From: Hyphomicrobium sp.
Lineage (GTDB): Bacteria > Pseudomonadota > Alphaproteobacteria > Rhizobiales > Hyphomicrobiaceae
DNA length: 64,000 nt
NCBI GenBank assembly: GCA_016793445.1
Contig: JAEUME010000018.1
Location: 62,001-126,000 of the forward strand
Direction of reading: 5' to 3'
Below are positions 43,607 through 54,081 of the stretch, piece after piece. How positions within the stretch are numbered: position 1 is the first letter of the stretch; every line of letters starts with the position of its first letter. The position numbers were made by a program, and so were the translations under genes. The notes under the pieces are model-generated. The model saw nothing but the letters and a program-made list of their open reading frames with translations. It made no database searches and was not told the origin of the DNA.

Positions 43607-43893
43607 CGCCTTGGTCCTCTACCCCCTTCAGACCTGTGGCGGGCGCCTAAACTGAGTGGCATTTTCGCACCTGTTGGGTTGGAAAACTTGCTGGAAGGCC
43701 CGTCTGTTCTTGATTGGAAGGCTCCCCCCAGGTACCCAAATCTTACGGCTTCTGCCGGACACGTATCAGGAGACATGACCATGCATGGTGTAGAAGGGGC
43801 TGATCGTTCTTGCGGCGCTGACGTCCCGGCAGCCGGGCATGTTGCGCGCTAACTGAGGCAGAAGTCTGGGACACTAATCAAGGAGATTAAGAC

Positions 43894-44019
43894 ATGAAGG
43901 GCGCTATCCTTATCGCTACGCTCGTTGCGGCCGTTGCTCTCGGCGCTTGCCGTCGTGAAGTCGAGCACGTTCCGATGAAGCTCGGCGCTGACGTTGCGAA
44001 GACCGAGATCGCTCGCTAA
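43894..44019 (+). CDS. Small lipoprotein, 41 residues
   Basis: A complete small gene with a strong AAGGAG site 8 bases before the ATG. The product starts MKGAILIATLVAAVALGAC and has the lipobox LGAC, so the mature chain is only 23 residues (CRREVEHVPMKLGADVAKTE then IAR). It lies between tolB and pal with its own terminators behind it and a CtrA box upstream. Its size recalls small envelope lipoproteins such as entericidins or Lpp-like proteins, but no family can be assigned. Confidence 0.7.
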   Translation: MKGAILIATLVAAVALGACRREVEHVPMKLGADVAKTEIAR

Positions 44020-44031
44020 GCGGTTCACGTC

Positions 44032-44056
44032 AAGGGACGTTAGCTAACGACCTTTT
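44032..44056 (+). terminator. Terminator of small lipoprotein gene
   Basis: AAGGGACGTTAGC / TAACGACCTTTT: an imperfect stem around the palindrome CGTTAGCTAACG with a T-run, 12 bases after the stop codon. Confidence 0.6.
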
Positions 44057-44061
44057 CAAGG

Positions 44062-44114
44062 CTGAGTTGTTGGTGGAGAGATCCGCTTTCAACTCAGTCT
44101 TGATTTCGTTTTTT
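44062..44114 (+). terminator. Second terminator-like hairpin
   Basis: CTGAGTTG (44062-44069) pairs perfectly with CAACTCAG (44090-44097); a T-rich tract (TTGATTTCGTTTTTT) follows. It backs up the preceding terminator. Confidence 0.6.
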
Positions 44115-44450
44115 GGTACCGGTTTCGGTTTTTTGTCTCGGGTGGGTGAGGGCATGAATAACCCCGCTTCCACAGGGTCTCGTGTCAGGAGCGTTGCATG
44201 CAGAGCGCAGTTCCCGGCGGGCAGGCTATCTGGGGCGAATTGGCAGGGGATGAGCGCGCCGCCGAGATGGCAAAATTGGGTTGATTGAAGCTAGATTGCC
44301 CTGGCGAACCGAGCCTTTCGCTACCCGATGCAGGCCGTTGGTACGGCCACATTTTTGGCGGAAGCTCACATTAAATCTCTTCACGACAAAAGGTTGCCCA
44401 GGCCGTTGCAGAGGAAAGACCTCCGGCCCAATGGAGCGAGAGGGATCAGG
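44115..44450 (+). other. pal upstream region, no gene supported
   Basis: These 336 bases hold no ORF with a ribosome site. They must contain the pal promoter, since two terminators lie just before. The in-frame extension of pal to 44328 has poor coding character. Confidence 0.4.
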
Positions 44451-44972
44451 ATGTCAGTCCGACGGAATCTGTTGGCCGCGCTGCGTTTGGCAGTGATTTC
44501 TGCGCTGGCGCTGTCAGCGGCGGCTTGCGCGAACAAGGAAAATTCGCCGGAAGCTGCCTTGAATGGCGCCGGCAAGTACGGTTCTGCGACCCCCGGCTCG
44601 CAGCGCGATTTCACCCAGAATGTCGGCGACATCGTGTACTTCTCGACCGACAGCGTGGATCTGACGCCGGAAGCTACTCAGACGCTCACCCGGCAGGCGC
44701 AGTGGCTCCAGCAATACCCTCAGTACACGATTACGATCGAAGGCCACGCCGACGAGCGTGGCACGCGCGAATATAACATCGCGCTTGGCGCCAAGCGCGC
44801 CACTGCGGTGCGCAACTTCCTCTCGCAGAACGGCGTCAACGGACAGCGGATTCGCACGATCTCCTACGGCAAGGAACGCCCGGTTGCGGTGTGTAACGAT
44901 ATCTCCTGCTGGTCGCAGAATCGGCGTGCTCAGACGGTGCTGAACTCGGGCGGCCAGATCAGCCAGCGCTAG
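44451..44972 (+). CDS. pal: Peptidoglycan-associated lipoprotein Pal
   Basis: A 173-residue outer-membrane lipoprotein: signal peptide with lipobox LSAAAC, a short linker, and an OmpA-type peptidoglycan-binding domain with VYFSTDSVDLTPEA, EGHADERGTREYNIALGAKR (contacts to diaminopimelate) and SYGKERPVAVCNDISCWSQN. It binds TolB, TolA and peptidoglycan and ties the outer membrane to the wall during constriction. The ATG at 44451 gives the lipoprotein signal; AGAGGGA lies upstream. Confidence 0.96.
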   Translation: MSVRRNLLAALRLAVISALALSAAACANKENSPEAALNGAGKYGSATPGSQRDFTQNVGDIVYFSTDSVDLTPEATQTLTRQAQWLQQYPQYTITIEGHADERGTREYNIALGAKRATAVRNFLSQNGVNGQRIRTISYGKERPVAVCNDISCWSQNRRAQTVLNSGGQISQR

Positions 44973-44994
44973 CGCCGTTGCGGGTCCTTTCTTG

Positions 44995-45092
44995 TCTTTC
45001 CGGCCGAGCGTTTTTCTCGCCTGGTCATTCGGCTGGGCGCAGCGCGCACCGGAGCCTAGGAGGGCTTGGCGTGAGGTTGGGTGCGGGGCTTG
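44995..45092. repeat. Partial copy of the palindromic intergenic repeat
   Basis: The stretch contains GGCCGAGCG, GGTCATTCGGC, GCGCAGCGCGC and CCTAGGAGGGCTTGGCGTG, the same blocks in the same order as the left half of the repeats at 6040-6185 and 6225-6369. The right half is missing. It lies between pal and the Pal paralogue. Confidence 0.55.
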
Positions 45093-45224
45093 CGGGTCGC
45101 GCGTAAACCTTACCGCAACAACGCCAGGAATTGGACAGTAGAGGCCAATAATTGGCTTAGTTTAGCCCTAATGAGGGATGACAAGTTCACCAGCGGGCAA
45201 AGCGGGTTGTCCGGTTTTGGTGTC

Positions 45225-46121
45225 ATGATCACAGGTCGTTCAAAGTTCGGAATGGTCGCACTTGCTGTTTGGCTGGCTTGTGCCGCTGGACAGTCCATTT
45301 CCGTTGCGCGAGCCGATCCTGCGAAACCAGCGGCCGGGCCAGCCGATCTTCTCTCTGATGGATTTGACGCGCTCGATGCCGGCCGCACGGACCTCGCCCG
45401 CAAGATCTTCGAAACGATTCTGTCATCCTATCCGCGGTCGACTCAAGCCGCCGCAGCGTCGGAGGCCCTGACGAGCCTCGATGACGAGGGCGCCACCAGC
45501 AATGGCACCGCTGCCGGCGATCCAAGGGATGACAACGAGCCGCGCGAACCTGCGCGCGCTGATACTGTGCGTGCCAACAACAACGGGCCGGATGCGGGCT
45601 TGGACATCGCCACGGGAAAACGCGGACCGCGTGCCCAAGGCGGATTGATCGTCAGCGCGGAGCAGCTGCGCCGCACACGCAGTCGCTTCCTGATCGATGT
45701 GGGCGACCGTGTCTTCTTCGCGCAAAACAGCGCCGTTCTCGGCGGGCGTGCGCGCGCCATTGTCGAATCACAGGCGCGATGGCTCAAGAAGATGCCCAGC
45801 CTGCAGGTGACCGTCATCGGCCGCGCTGCCGACGGCGGCAGCGGCAAGGACGATGCGGATTTGTCGCTTGCACGCGCCCGCGCCGTCGAAGCGAAGCTGA
45901 TAGAGGACGGCGTTCCAGCTGCGCGTATTCGTGTCGAGGCGCGCGGTAACACCGATCCGGTCGCCACATGTGCGAACGCACTGTGCCAAGCGCAGAATCG
46001 ACACGCGGAATCGCTCATCAGCTATGCGGGCATGGGAACCTCGCAACTGACCGAGCCGCCGGCTGGGGCTATGGCCATAGAACTGCCTGCCAGCGCGCCC
46101 GCGCGCCCTTTTCCACGCTGA
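45225..46121 (+). CDS. Pal-like OmpA-domain protein with N-terminal TPR-like part
   Basis: A 298-residue exported protein. A signal peptide (FGMVALAVWLACAAGQSISVARA in part) precedes a helical hairpin like a TPR unit (DLLSDGFDALDAGRTDLARK), a low-complexity acidic linker, and a degenerate OmpA/Pal domain (DRVFFAQNSAVLGGRARAIV, VTVIGRAADGGSGKDDADLS, VATCANALCQAQNRHAE). The C-terminal CANALCQAQNRHAE mirrors CNDISCWSQNRRAQ of Pal. The DERGTREYN diaminopimelate-binding stretch is not conserved, so it may bind a partner other than peptidoglycan. No lipobox. Start uncertain: ATG 45171 is also in frame. Confidence 0.65.
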   Translation: MITGRSKFGMVALAVWLACAAGQSISVARADPAKPAAGPADLLSDGFDALDAGRTDLARKIFETILSSYPRSTQAAAASEALTSLDDEGATSNGTAAGDPRDDNEPREPARADTVRANNNGPDAGLDIATGKRGPRAQGGLIVSAEQLRRTRSRFLIDVGDRVFFAQNSAVLGGRARAIVESQARWLKKMPSLQVTVIGRAADGGSGKDDADLSLARARAVEAKLIEDGVPAARIRVEARGNTDPVATCANALCQAQNRHAESLISYAGMGTSQLTEPPAGAMAIELPASAPARPFPR

Positions 46122-46302
46122 TTTTAGGGCATTGGCGCAATCAGGTCTGGAATGGGCAACTGACGGAATAGGATGCGAAAACGTGGCATTGTTGAGCGCG
46201 AAGCATTGAGCGGGCGGGCGTGAGCCGGTACAACGGACGGCAAGACTTGCCGAGGGGTTTCGCAAAAGGCACGGAACTCACAGAACACAGGGACTGGGGA
46301 CG

Positions 46303-47295
46303 ATGACGAGCATCACGATCCGTGCATTCAGGTTTCACGGCATGGGCCGTCTTGCATTGGGTATGCTGGCGTTGCCTTTGGTGTGCGGCGGGCTTGCACT
46401 GGCGCAGGATGCCAAGCCTGCGAAACCCAAGGCTGCGGCACAAACCGGCGATGCGGGGCTCAAGGCGCGCGTGGATAGCCTTGAAGAACAGCTCGTCGAC
46501 ATGCAGGTCCTCGTCGGAACGCTTCAAAGCATGGCGCGCAATCCCGCGGCTGCATCGGCGGGAAGCGCAGGTGGCTCAGGCGGCGGTGCCGATCCCATTC
46601 GCGTTGAGGCGCTCGAGAACCAGGTGCGCTCGCTGACCAATCAGGTCCAAGCGTTGTCGGATCAGGTCCGCAGCATGGGCGGCTCACCCCGCAGAGGTGA
46701 GTCGGTTTCCCCGGCGGCGCCATCGCCTTCATCCTTCGGCACGACGGCAGTTCAAGACGATGCCATCGGCGGCTTGATCGAGGGAAGCAACGCCAGCGGT
46801 CCGCCGGTCATCACAGGCGACAACACTTATGAGGCCCCGCCGCCCGCGGGCGCTGCCTCTTCACCCGCAGGCGTTCAGACGGCAGCAATCCCGGCCCCAG
46901 GTGAGAGCGGCGATCCCCGCCAGCTTTATGAGACGGCCTACGGTTACCTCTTGCAGCGCGATTACGGCGCGGCGGAAGCTGCCTTCGATGACTTCCTGAA
47001 GAAGTTCCCCAGCGACTCGCTCGCAGGCAATGCACAATATTGGCTCGGCGAGTCCTTCTTTGTACGCGGTCAATACAAGTCAGCGGCGGGTGCGTTCCTG
47101 AAAGGATATCAAACCTACGCCAAGGGCGCGAAGGCGCCCGATAGCCTGCTGAAGCTTGCCATGTCGCTCGACCGGCTCGGACAGAAGGATGCAGCTTGTG
47201 CGTCCTACGCGGAGCTCAATTCCAAATTTCCGGACGCGCCGCAGAGCGTCAAGGCGCGCGCGCAGGCCGAGCGTCAGCGGGTTGGCTGCCAGTGA
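46303..47295 (+). CDS. cpoB: Tol-Pal system protein YbgF/CpoB
   Basis: A 330-residue periplasmic protein: signal peptide (LALGMLALPLVCGGLALA), an N-terminal coiled coil (ARVDSLEEQLVDMQVLVGTL and NQVRSLTNQVQALSDQVRSM), a Gly/Ser/Ala-rich linker and three TPR repeats (YGYLLQRDYGAAEAAFDDFL, YWLGESFFVRGQYKSAAGAF, MSLDRLGQKDAACASYAELN). CpoB coordinates Tol-driven outer-membrane constriction with peptidoglycan synthesis by PBP1B in E. coli. It closes the tol-pal run and precedes tilS. Confidence 0.92.
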   Translation: MTSITIRAFRFHGMGRLALGMLALPLVCGGLALAQDAKPAKPKAAAQTGDAGLKARVDSLEEQLVDMQVLVGTLQSMARNPAAASAGSAGGSGGGADPIRVEALENQVRSLTNQVQALSDQVRSMGGSPRRGESVSPAAPSPSSFGTTAVQDDAIGGLIEGSNASGPPVITGDNTYEAPPPAGAASSPAGVQTAAIPAPGESGDPRQLYETAYGYLLQRDYGAAEAAFDDFLKKFPSDSLAGNAQYWLGESFFVRGQYKSAAGAFLKGYQTYAKGAKAPDSLLKLAMSLDRLGQKDAACASYAELNSKFPDAPQSVKARAQAERQRVGCQ

Positions 47296-47360
47296 GTATG
47301 ATCCGCACGTTGAGCTCCGGCGCTTCGCGCTGGAGTGGAGTGCGGACTGGAGCATGAGAC

Positions 47361-48686
47361 GTGGGTGATAGGGCCCCAGTGATTACCGAGCACGAGGCCG
47401 ACAAGCTTCTTGCTCCGCTTGCAGCTTTCGACGGGATCGTTCTTGCCGTGTCGGGCGGTCCCGACAGCATGGCGCTGATGCATCTCGTGGCGGAGTGGAA
47501 TGGGCGGCATCCAAAGCCAACGCGCTGGATCCTCGTCGCCACGGTCGATCATGGCTTGCGGCGCGAGTCTGCCAGCGAGGCCAGCTTCGTCGCGCAATGG
47601 GCTACGCGGCTTGAGTTTCCATGCCGCATCGTGCGGTGGGAGGGCGAAAAGCCCGCGCGCGGACTGCCGGCGGCGGCCCGCGCGGCCCGATACGAACTGC
47701 TTGAAGGTGAAGCCGCCAAGCTTGGCACCTCAAGCGTCTGCCTCGTAACGGCACATACGCAAGACGATCAAGCCGAGACCTTCCTCATGCGTCTGAAGCG
47801 CGGTTCGGGCATCGATGGCCTGAGCGCCATGGCGCCCCGCACACCCTTGCGCGAGGGCAGCGCCGTGGCGTTGCTGCGCCCGTTGCTGTGCGTGCCCAAA
47901 GCGCGCCTCATCGCCACGCTCGAAGCGCGAGGACAAACGTGGGCGGAAGATCCCAGTAACACGTGTTTGGATTACGAGCGACCTGCCGTGCGCGTGGCCC
48001 TCACGCGTCTTGCCGACGAGGGCATCAGCGCTGGCGCGATCGCCACCAGTGCGCGCCGGCTGCGGGCGGCGCGCGAGGCGGTGGACTACGCGCTCGCGCG
48101 GTTCATGGAGACGCTGGCGCTGTCCTTCAACGATGAGATCTTCGCCAGCCTTTCGAGAGCGGCGTTCGATGAGGGGCCAGAGGCCCTGCGGGCCCGCGTG
48201 CTGGCTCAGCTCATCGGCCGGTTTGGCGGCGCGAGCTTGCCGCCTCAACTCGCCGAAGTCGAGGACTTGACCGCTCGGCTAGCGGCAGACAAACGCACGA
48301 CCTCCACGCTCGGCGGCGCCATCGTCTCGGCAACGCCCGGTGACTTGAAGATCTGGCGCGAGCCTGGGCGTATTGCGGCCGCCCCCCTTGTCCTTCGCCA
48401 GCCTGGCGTCTGGGAAGTGTGGGATCGGCGTTTCCGCGTCAGGTCAGCACCAGGGGGCGTTGGCGTGCACGTGTGCGCTCTGGGCGAGGCGGCGCGCCAG
48501 GAAACGGTCGCCCCGTTGCTCGATCCGCGCCGGCCGCTGCCGGCGGCCGCAGTCGCCGCACTACCGGCATTCTGGGCCGGGGATCGACTGCTGTCTGTCC
48601 CCACGCTCAAGGTTTATATGCAATCGGATCTCGCAGCGGGGTTAGCGGCGCACGGCATGGAGGCGCGCCCCCTCTTTGGCCAATAA
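47361..48686 (+). CDS. tilS: tRNA(Ile)-lysidine synthase TilS
   Basis: A 441-residue enzyme that attaches lysine to C34 of the CAU anticodon of tRNA-Ile2, changing it to read AUA. The PP-loop AVSGGPDSMALMHL is intact, followed by VDHGLRRESASEASFV, TAHTQDDQAETFLMRLKRGSG and the helical C-terminal domains. Start is GTG at 47361 with GGAG 8 bases upstream, 65 bases past cpoB. The order cpoB-tilS-ftsH is conserved in alphaproteobacteria. Confidence 0.95.
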   Translation: MGDRAPVITEHEADKLLAPLAAFDGIVLAVSGGPDSMALMHLVAEWNGRHPKPTRWILVATVDHGLRRESASEASFVAQWATRLEFPCRIVRWEGEKPARGLPAAARAARYELLEGEAAKLGTSSVCLVTAHTQDDQAETFLMRLKRGSGIDGLSAMAPRTPLREGSAVALLRPLLCVPKARLIATLEARGQTWAEDPSNTCLDYERPAVRVALTRLADEGISAGAIATSARRLRAAREAVDYALARFMETLALSFNDEIFASLSRAAFDEGPEALRARVLAQLIGRFGGASLPPQLAEVEDLTARLAADKRTTSTLGGAIVSATPGDLKIWREPGRIAAAPLVLRQPGVWEVWDRRFRVRSAPGGVGVHVCALGEAARQETVAPLLDPRRPLPAAAVAALPAFWAGDRLLSVPTLKVYMQSDLAAGLAAHGMEARPLFGQ

Positions 48687-48941
48687 TCGAGCGTCACAGA
48701 TCAGGGTTAGCGATATGTCAGTGTATGGGCGTCAAACTTCCCACCGGCTCCTTTGTGAGCAGACGTCCGGAGCTTGTCTCAGCCGTTGTCCGTTTACCGG
48801 GCTTCCCGAATTCGTGTCGCGGGCCTTGCGATGAGCTTTGCTTGTGCGATTGATGGGGGATCCCTATGTTAACCGGACGATTGCGGGTCTTATGGCCGCC
48901 GGCATGTGCTAGTTTGACTGCCGGCCTGTTTGGGAACTCAA

Positions 48942-50882
<1,941 letters not shown>

Positions 50883-50926
50883 TGCGTCGCGGCGCTTGAT
50901 TGCGCCGTGCAAAGCGGAAACACTGC

Positions 50927-50958
50927 CGGCCCCGGGTCAAGCGATCCGGGGCCGTTTT
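50927..50958 (+). terminator. Rho-independent terminator of ftsH
   Basis: GGCCCCGG / CCGGGGCC stem (50928-50953) with a 10-base loop and GTTTT after it, ending 22 bases before the folP start. Confidence 0.85.
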
Positions 50959-50979
50959 CATGAGCGAAGGGACTTCTCC

Positions 50980-52089
50980 GTGACACGCCGCTTCTATCTG
51001 CGTCCCGTCATTTCGCTGGCCACGCAGCGCAACCGCCTCGATCCCAACGGCGCGGCGCCATACCGCCTGTGCGGGCGCGACGATATCGGCTTCACGCACG
51101 TCGAGCTGATAGATCGCGCGGAAAAGGGTGAGGGACGATGCCGGCTGGTCGCAGGCTTCGATGCCCAGGACTGGCATCATCCGCCCTTCGACGGCGAGCA
51201 GATGTGGGCCACGTTCGAGGCGATCGAGGCGCCTCGTGCGCCGATTGCTGGCCTCTCCCTGGGGCGGCCCCACATCATGGGCATCCTCAACGTCACGCCC
51301 GACAGCTTTTCAGACGGCGGGCAACACGCCAGCACGAAGGCTGCTGTTGCGCACGGGCTGAGGTTGCTGGAAGAGGGTGCCGACATTCTCGACATCGGCG
51401 GAGAGAGTACGCGCCCAGGCTCGGATACGGTGGCGTTGAAGGAGGAACTCGCCCGCGTTATTCCCGTCATCGAAGCCTTGCGCGCGAAAACAAAGGCCGT
51501 GATCTCCGTCGATACGCGCAAGGCAGAAGTGATGCGTCAGGCAACGGCCGCGGGCGCGGACATCCTCAATGACGTCTCCGCCTTGACACACGACCCCAAG
51601 GCGCTGGATGTTGCCGTGGCGAGTGGACTGCCGGTTATGCTGATGCATGCGCAGGGCGATCCCAAGACCATGAACGACAATCCGCAGTATGACGACGTCG
51701 TGCTCGACGTGTTCGATTATCTCGAGCGCCGTATTGCCGAGTGCGTAAGAGCCGGAATCGCGAAAGACAAAATCGTCGTGGATCCCGGCATCGGGTTTGG
51801 CAAGCATCTGCACCACAACGTCGCCGTCATGCAGAAGCTTTCGCTCTATCACGGACTGGGCGTGCCCGTATTACTCGGCGCATCGCGCAAGAAAATGATC
51901 GGGCAATTGTGTGACGTCCCCCATGCAAGGGACCGCATGCCGGGCTCGATTGCGGCTGCCCTGTGCGGCGTGGCGCAAGGCGTACAGATCCTGCGTGTCC
52001 ACGACGTGGCCGAGACCAGGCAGGCGGTGGAGGTCTGGCGCGCCAGCATCGCCGGAACGGAAGCCGGTTTGGCCGGCGGAGGATCTTAG
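50980..52089 (+). CDS. folP: Dihydropteroate synthase, long form
   Basis: A 369-residue enzyme of folate synthesis (7,8-dihydropterin pyrophosphate plus p-aminobenzoate), target of sulfonamides. The DHPS barrel begins at about residue 95 with HIMGILNVTPDSFSDGG and continues with DIGGESTRPGS, ISVDTRKAEVM, LNDVSAL, MLMHAQGDPKTM and DPGIGFGKHLHHN. The first 90 residues form an extra N-terminal domain (RPVISLATQRNRLDPNGAAP), seen in other alphaproteobacterial FolP proteins and of unknown use. The GTG start at 50980 has AAGGGA upstream. Confidence 0.93.
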   Translation: MTRRFYLRPVISLATQRNRLDPNGAAPYRLCGRDDIGFTHVELIDRAEKGEGRCRLVAGFDAQDWHHPPFDGEQMWATFEAIEAPRAPIAGLSLGRPHIMGILNVTPDSFSDGGQHASTKAAVAHGLRLLEEGADILDIGGESTRPGSDTVALKEELARVIPVIEALRAKTKAVISVDTRKAEVMRQATAAGADILNDVSALTHDPKALDVAVASGLPVMLMHAQGDPKTMNDNPQYDDVVLDVFDYLERRIAECVRAGIAKDKIVVDPGIGFGKHLHHNVAVMQKLSLYHGLGVPVLLGASRKKMIGQLCDVPHARDRMPGSIAAALCGVAQGVQILRVHDVAETRQAVEVWRASIAGTEAGLAGGGS

Positions 52090-52177
52090 GTCGCGCAGTT
52101 TCATTTGAAACAGCCCCCGCGCGCCACGAGCAGCTAAGCCGTCCCGGTCGTTAAACCAAACGTTCGGAGATATTTTC

Positions 52178-53140
52178 ATGACCAGACACGTGCAGTTGCC
52201 GCAGCTTGCGGGCGGAATGTTCTTGACCGACAGCGGGATGGAAACAACGCTCGTCTTCCATGAGGGGATGGAGCTACCGCATTTCGCGTCGTTCACGCTT
52301 TTGAACAGCGAGGATGGCCGCAAATGGGTGCGCGGCTATTACGAACGCCACTTGCAGCTGGCGCAGGATGCCCGCGCCGGATTCGTCCTTGATACGCCCA
52401 CATGGCGCGCGAATGCCGACTGGGGCGCAAAGCTCGGGCTGACGCCGGAAGAGCTTGCGGCTGTCAACGCCGGCGCGGTCGCAATGATGAAGGAGCTTCG
52501 CACCCTCTATGCCGCGAGAGTGAGCCCGATTGTCATCAGCGGAAACATTGGACCGCGCGGCGATGGCTATGTCCCGGGCGAGATGATGAGTGCAGATGAG
52601 GCTGAAGCTTATCACCGCCCTCAAATCGAAACCTTCGCGACGGCCGGAGTCGACATGGTATCGGCCTTGACGCTCTCCTACGCCGCCGAAGCCATCGGCG
52701 TCGTGCGCGCCTCAGTACAGGCAGGGGTTGCGAGCATCATATCGTTCACGCTTGAAACCGACGGAAGCTTGCCATCGGGCCAGAGTCTGGAGGACGCCAT
52801 CGAGGAAACCGATGCCGCGACAGGCGGAGGTGCGGCCTACTACATGATCAATTGCGCACATCCCGATCACTTCGGGAGCGTGTTCACCGGAGCCGCCTGG
52901 GAGCAACGCATTCGGGGCGTGCGCGCGAATGCGTCACGGCGCAGCCATGCGGAGCTCAATGAGGCGACCGAGCTGGATGCGGGCAACCCGGAAGAACTGG
53001 CCGCACAATATGCAGCGCTGCTCGTCCGCATGCCGCAGGTCAACGTTCTTGGCGGGTGCTGTGGCACTGATCACCGTCACGTCGCGGCCATAGGGCATGC
53101 CTGTTGTATGGCGCGCAACAAGCAACAAAAGGAGAGTTAG
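52178..53140 (+). CDS. Homocysteine S-methyltransferase family protein
   Basis: A 320-residue TIM-barrel protein with the family's zinc ligands: one Cys in MINCAHPDHF and the pair in GGCCGTDHRH near the C-terminus. The N-terminus shows LTDSGMETTL (the usual DGAMGTEL region is altered) and DTPTWRANADW. The family transfers methyl groups to homocysteine from S-methylmethionine or betaine-like donors, without cobalamin; this branch has divergent N-terminal residues and the donor is uncertain. It lies 88 bases after folP and converges with the rhomboid gene. Confidence 0.8.
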   Translation: MTRHVQLPQLAGGMFLTDSGMETTLVFHEGMELPHFASFTLLNSEDGRKWVRGYYERHLQLAQDARAGFVLDTPTWRANADWGAKLGLTPEELAAVNAGAVAMMKELRTLYAARVSPIVISGNIGPRGDGYVPGEMMSADEAEAYHRPQIETFATAGVDMVSALTLSYAAEAIGVVRASVQAGVASIISFTLETDGSLPSGQSLEDAIEETDAATGGGAAYYMINCAHPDHFGSVFTGAAWEQRIRGVRANASRRSHAELNEATELDAGNPEELAAQYAALLVRMPQVNVLGGCCGTDHRHVAAIGHACCMARNKQQKES

Positions 53141-53153
53141 ACAGTGCTCCAGG

Positions 53154-53186
53154 CCGGGTTCGCTCTTGAAGGGAGCGGGCCCGGCT
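53154..53186. terminator. Hairpin between convergent genes
   Basis: GCCGGGTTCGCTC pairs over 13 positions (two G-U) with GAGCGGGCCCGGC, loop TTGAAGG. There is no T-run on either side, so termination is plausible but not typical. Confidence 0.4.
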
Positions 53187-53203
53187 GCCCGCGACGGCGC
53201 AGG

Positions 53204-53866
53204 TTAGGAGATCCGCCCTGTCCGTCCGCTGCCACGCATGACCAGCGCCAGCACGATGCCCGCGAGGAAGCCGCCTATATGCGCCATGTAGGCGATCCCG
53301 CCAGCGTCCCGCATGGTCTCGTCGGTTGCCGCAACCGAGCCGACGCCGCTGAAAAGCTGTAACACGATCCAGAATCCCAGGACGACGAGCGCGGGCATCG
53401 GCACGACGCTATATCCGATGGCCACGTTCACCCGGGCGCGCGGGAACAGCACGAGATAGGCGCCGAGCACGCCGGCAATGGCACCGGACGCGCCAACGTT
53501 CGGGACGTTGGAATGGGGGACGAAGTAGTATTGCGCGAACGTCGCCGCCAATCCGCAGGTCAGATAGAAGGCGAGGAAGCGCATCGGGCCGAAGCGGTCC
53601 TCCACGTTGTTTCCGAAGATCCAAAGATAAAGCATGTTGCCGAACAGGTGCATCCAGCCGCCGTGCATGAACATGGCGCTGAGCACAGTGACCGCGTCGC
53701 CGGCGGGGTGCTGCGTGAAGCGCGCCGGAACAAACGCCCATTCCCGTATGAAGGTGTCGCCCCGCGACAGCTCCAGCAGGAATACGAGCACGTTGATCAC
53801 GACCAACGTGTAGGTGACATAGGACGTCGAACGGATCGCGGTGTCATCGTCGCCGACAGGAAACAT
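53204..53866 (-). CDS. Rhomboid-family intramembrane serine protease
   Basis: A 220-residue protein with six hydrophobic segments. The rhomboid motifs are present: a WMHLFGNMLYLWIFGN stretch (helix 2 His and Asn), GASGAIAGVLGAYL with the nucleophile Ser, and AHIGGFLAGIVLAL with the catalytic His. It cleaves membrane helices of unknown partners. I start at the ATG 53866 because TGAGGA lies 5-10 bases upstream; an ATG at 53878 adds four residues. Alone on its strand, convergent with the methyltransferase gene. Confidence 0.92.
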   Translation of the reverse strand: MFPVGDDDTAIRSTSYVTYTLVVINVLVFLLELSRGDTFIREWAFVPARFTQHPAGDAVTVLSAMFMHGGWMHLFGNMLYLWIFGNNVEDRFGPMRFLAFYLTCGLAATFAQYYFVPHSNVPNVGASGAIAGVLGAYLVLFPRARVNVAIGYSVVPMPALVVLGFWIVLQLFSGVGSVAATDETMRDAGGIAYMAHIGGFLAGIVLALVMRGSGRTGRIS

Positions 53867-54081
53867 ATGTGTCCTCATTCCTCATGGGCGCGACGCTCAT
53901 TCCAGCCGGTGCGGCACGCGACGTGAATGTTAAGACACGCGGGCGGCAAAAGGAATGAGTGCTTCGGCAGCGCGCTCAGAACTGAATAAGTCGTTGAACC
54001 TCTAAGACCGCCATCTCGGCGGTTGTAGGGATGACGATGTGGCAATGCCGGCATGACGTTTCTCGTGGAGATCTGGAGGCT

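Noticed and set aside
52090..52177. SAM-II type riboswitch before the homocysteine methyltransferase gene
   Set aside because: The 88-base leader does not show the pseudoknot blocks of the motif by eye.
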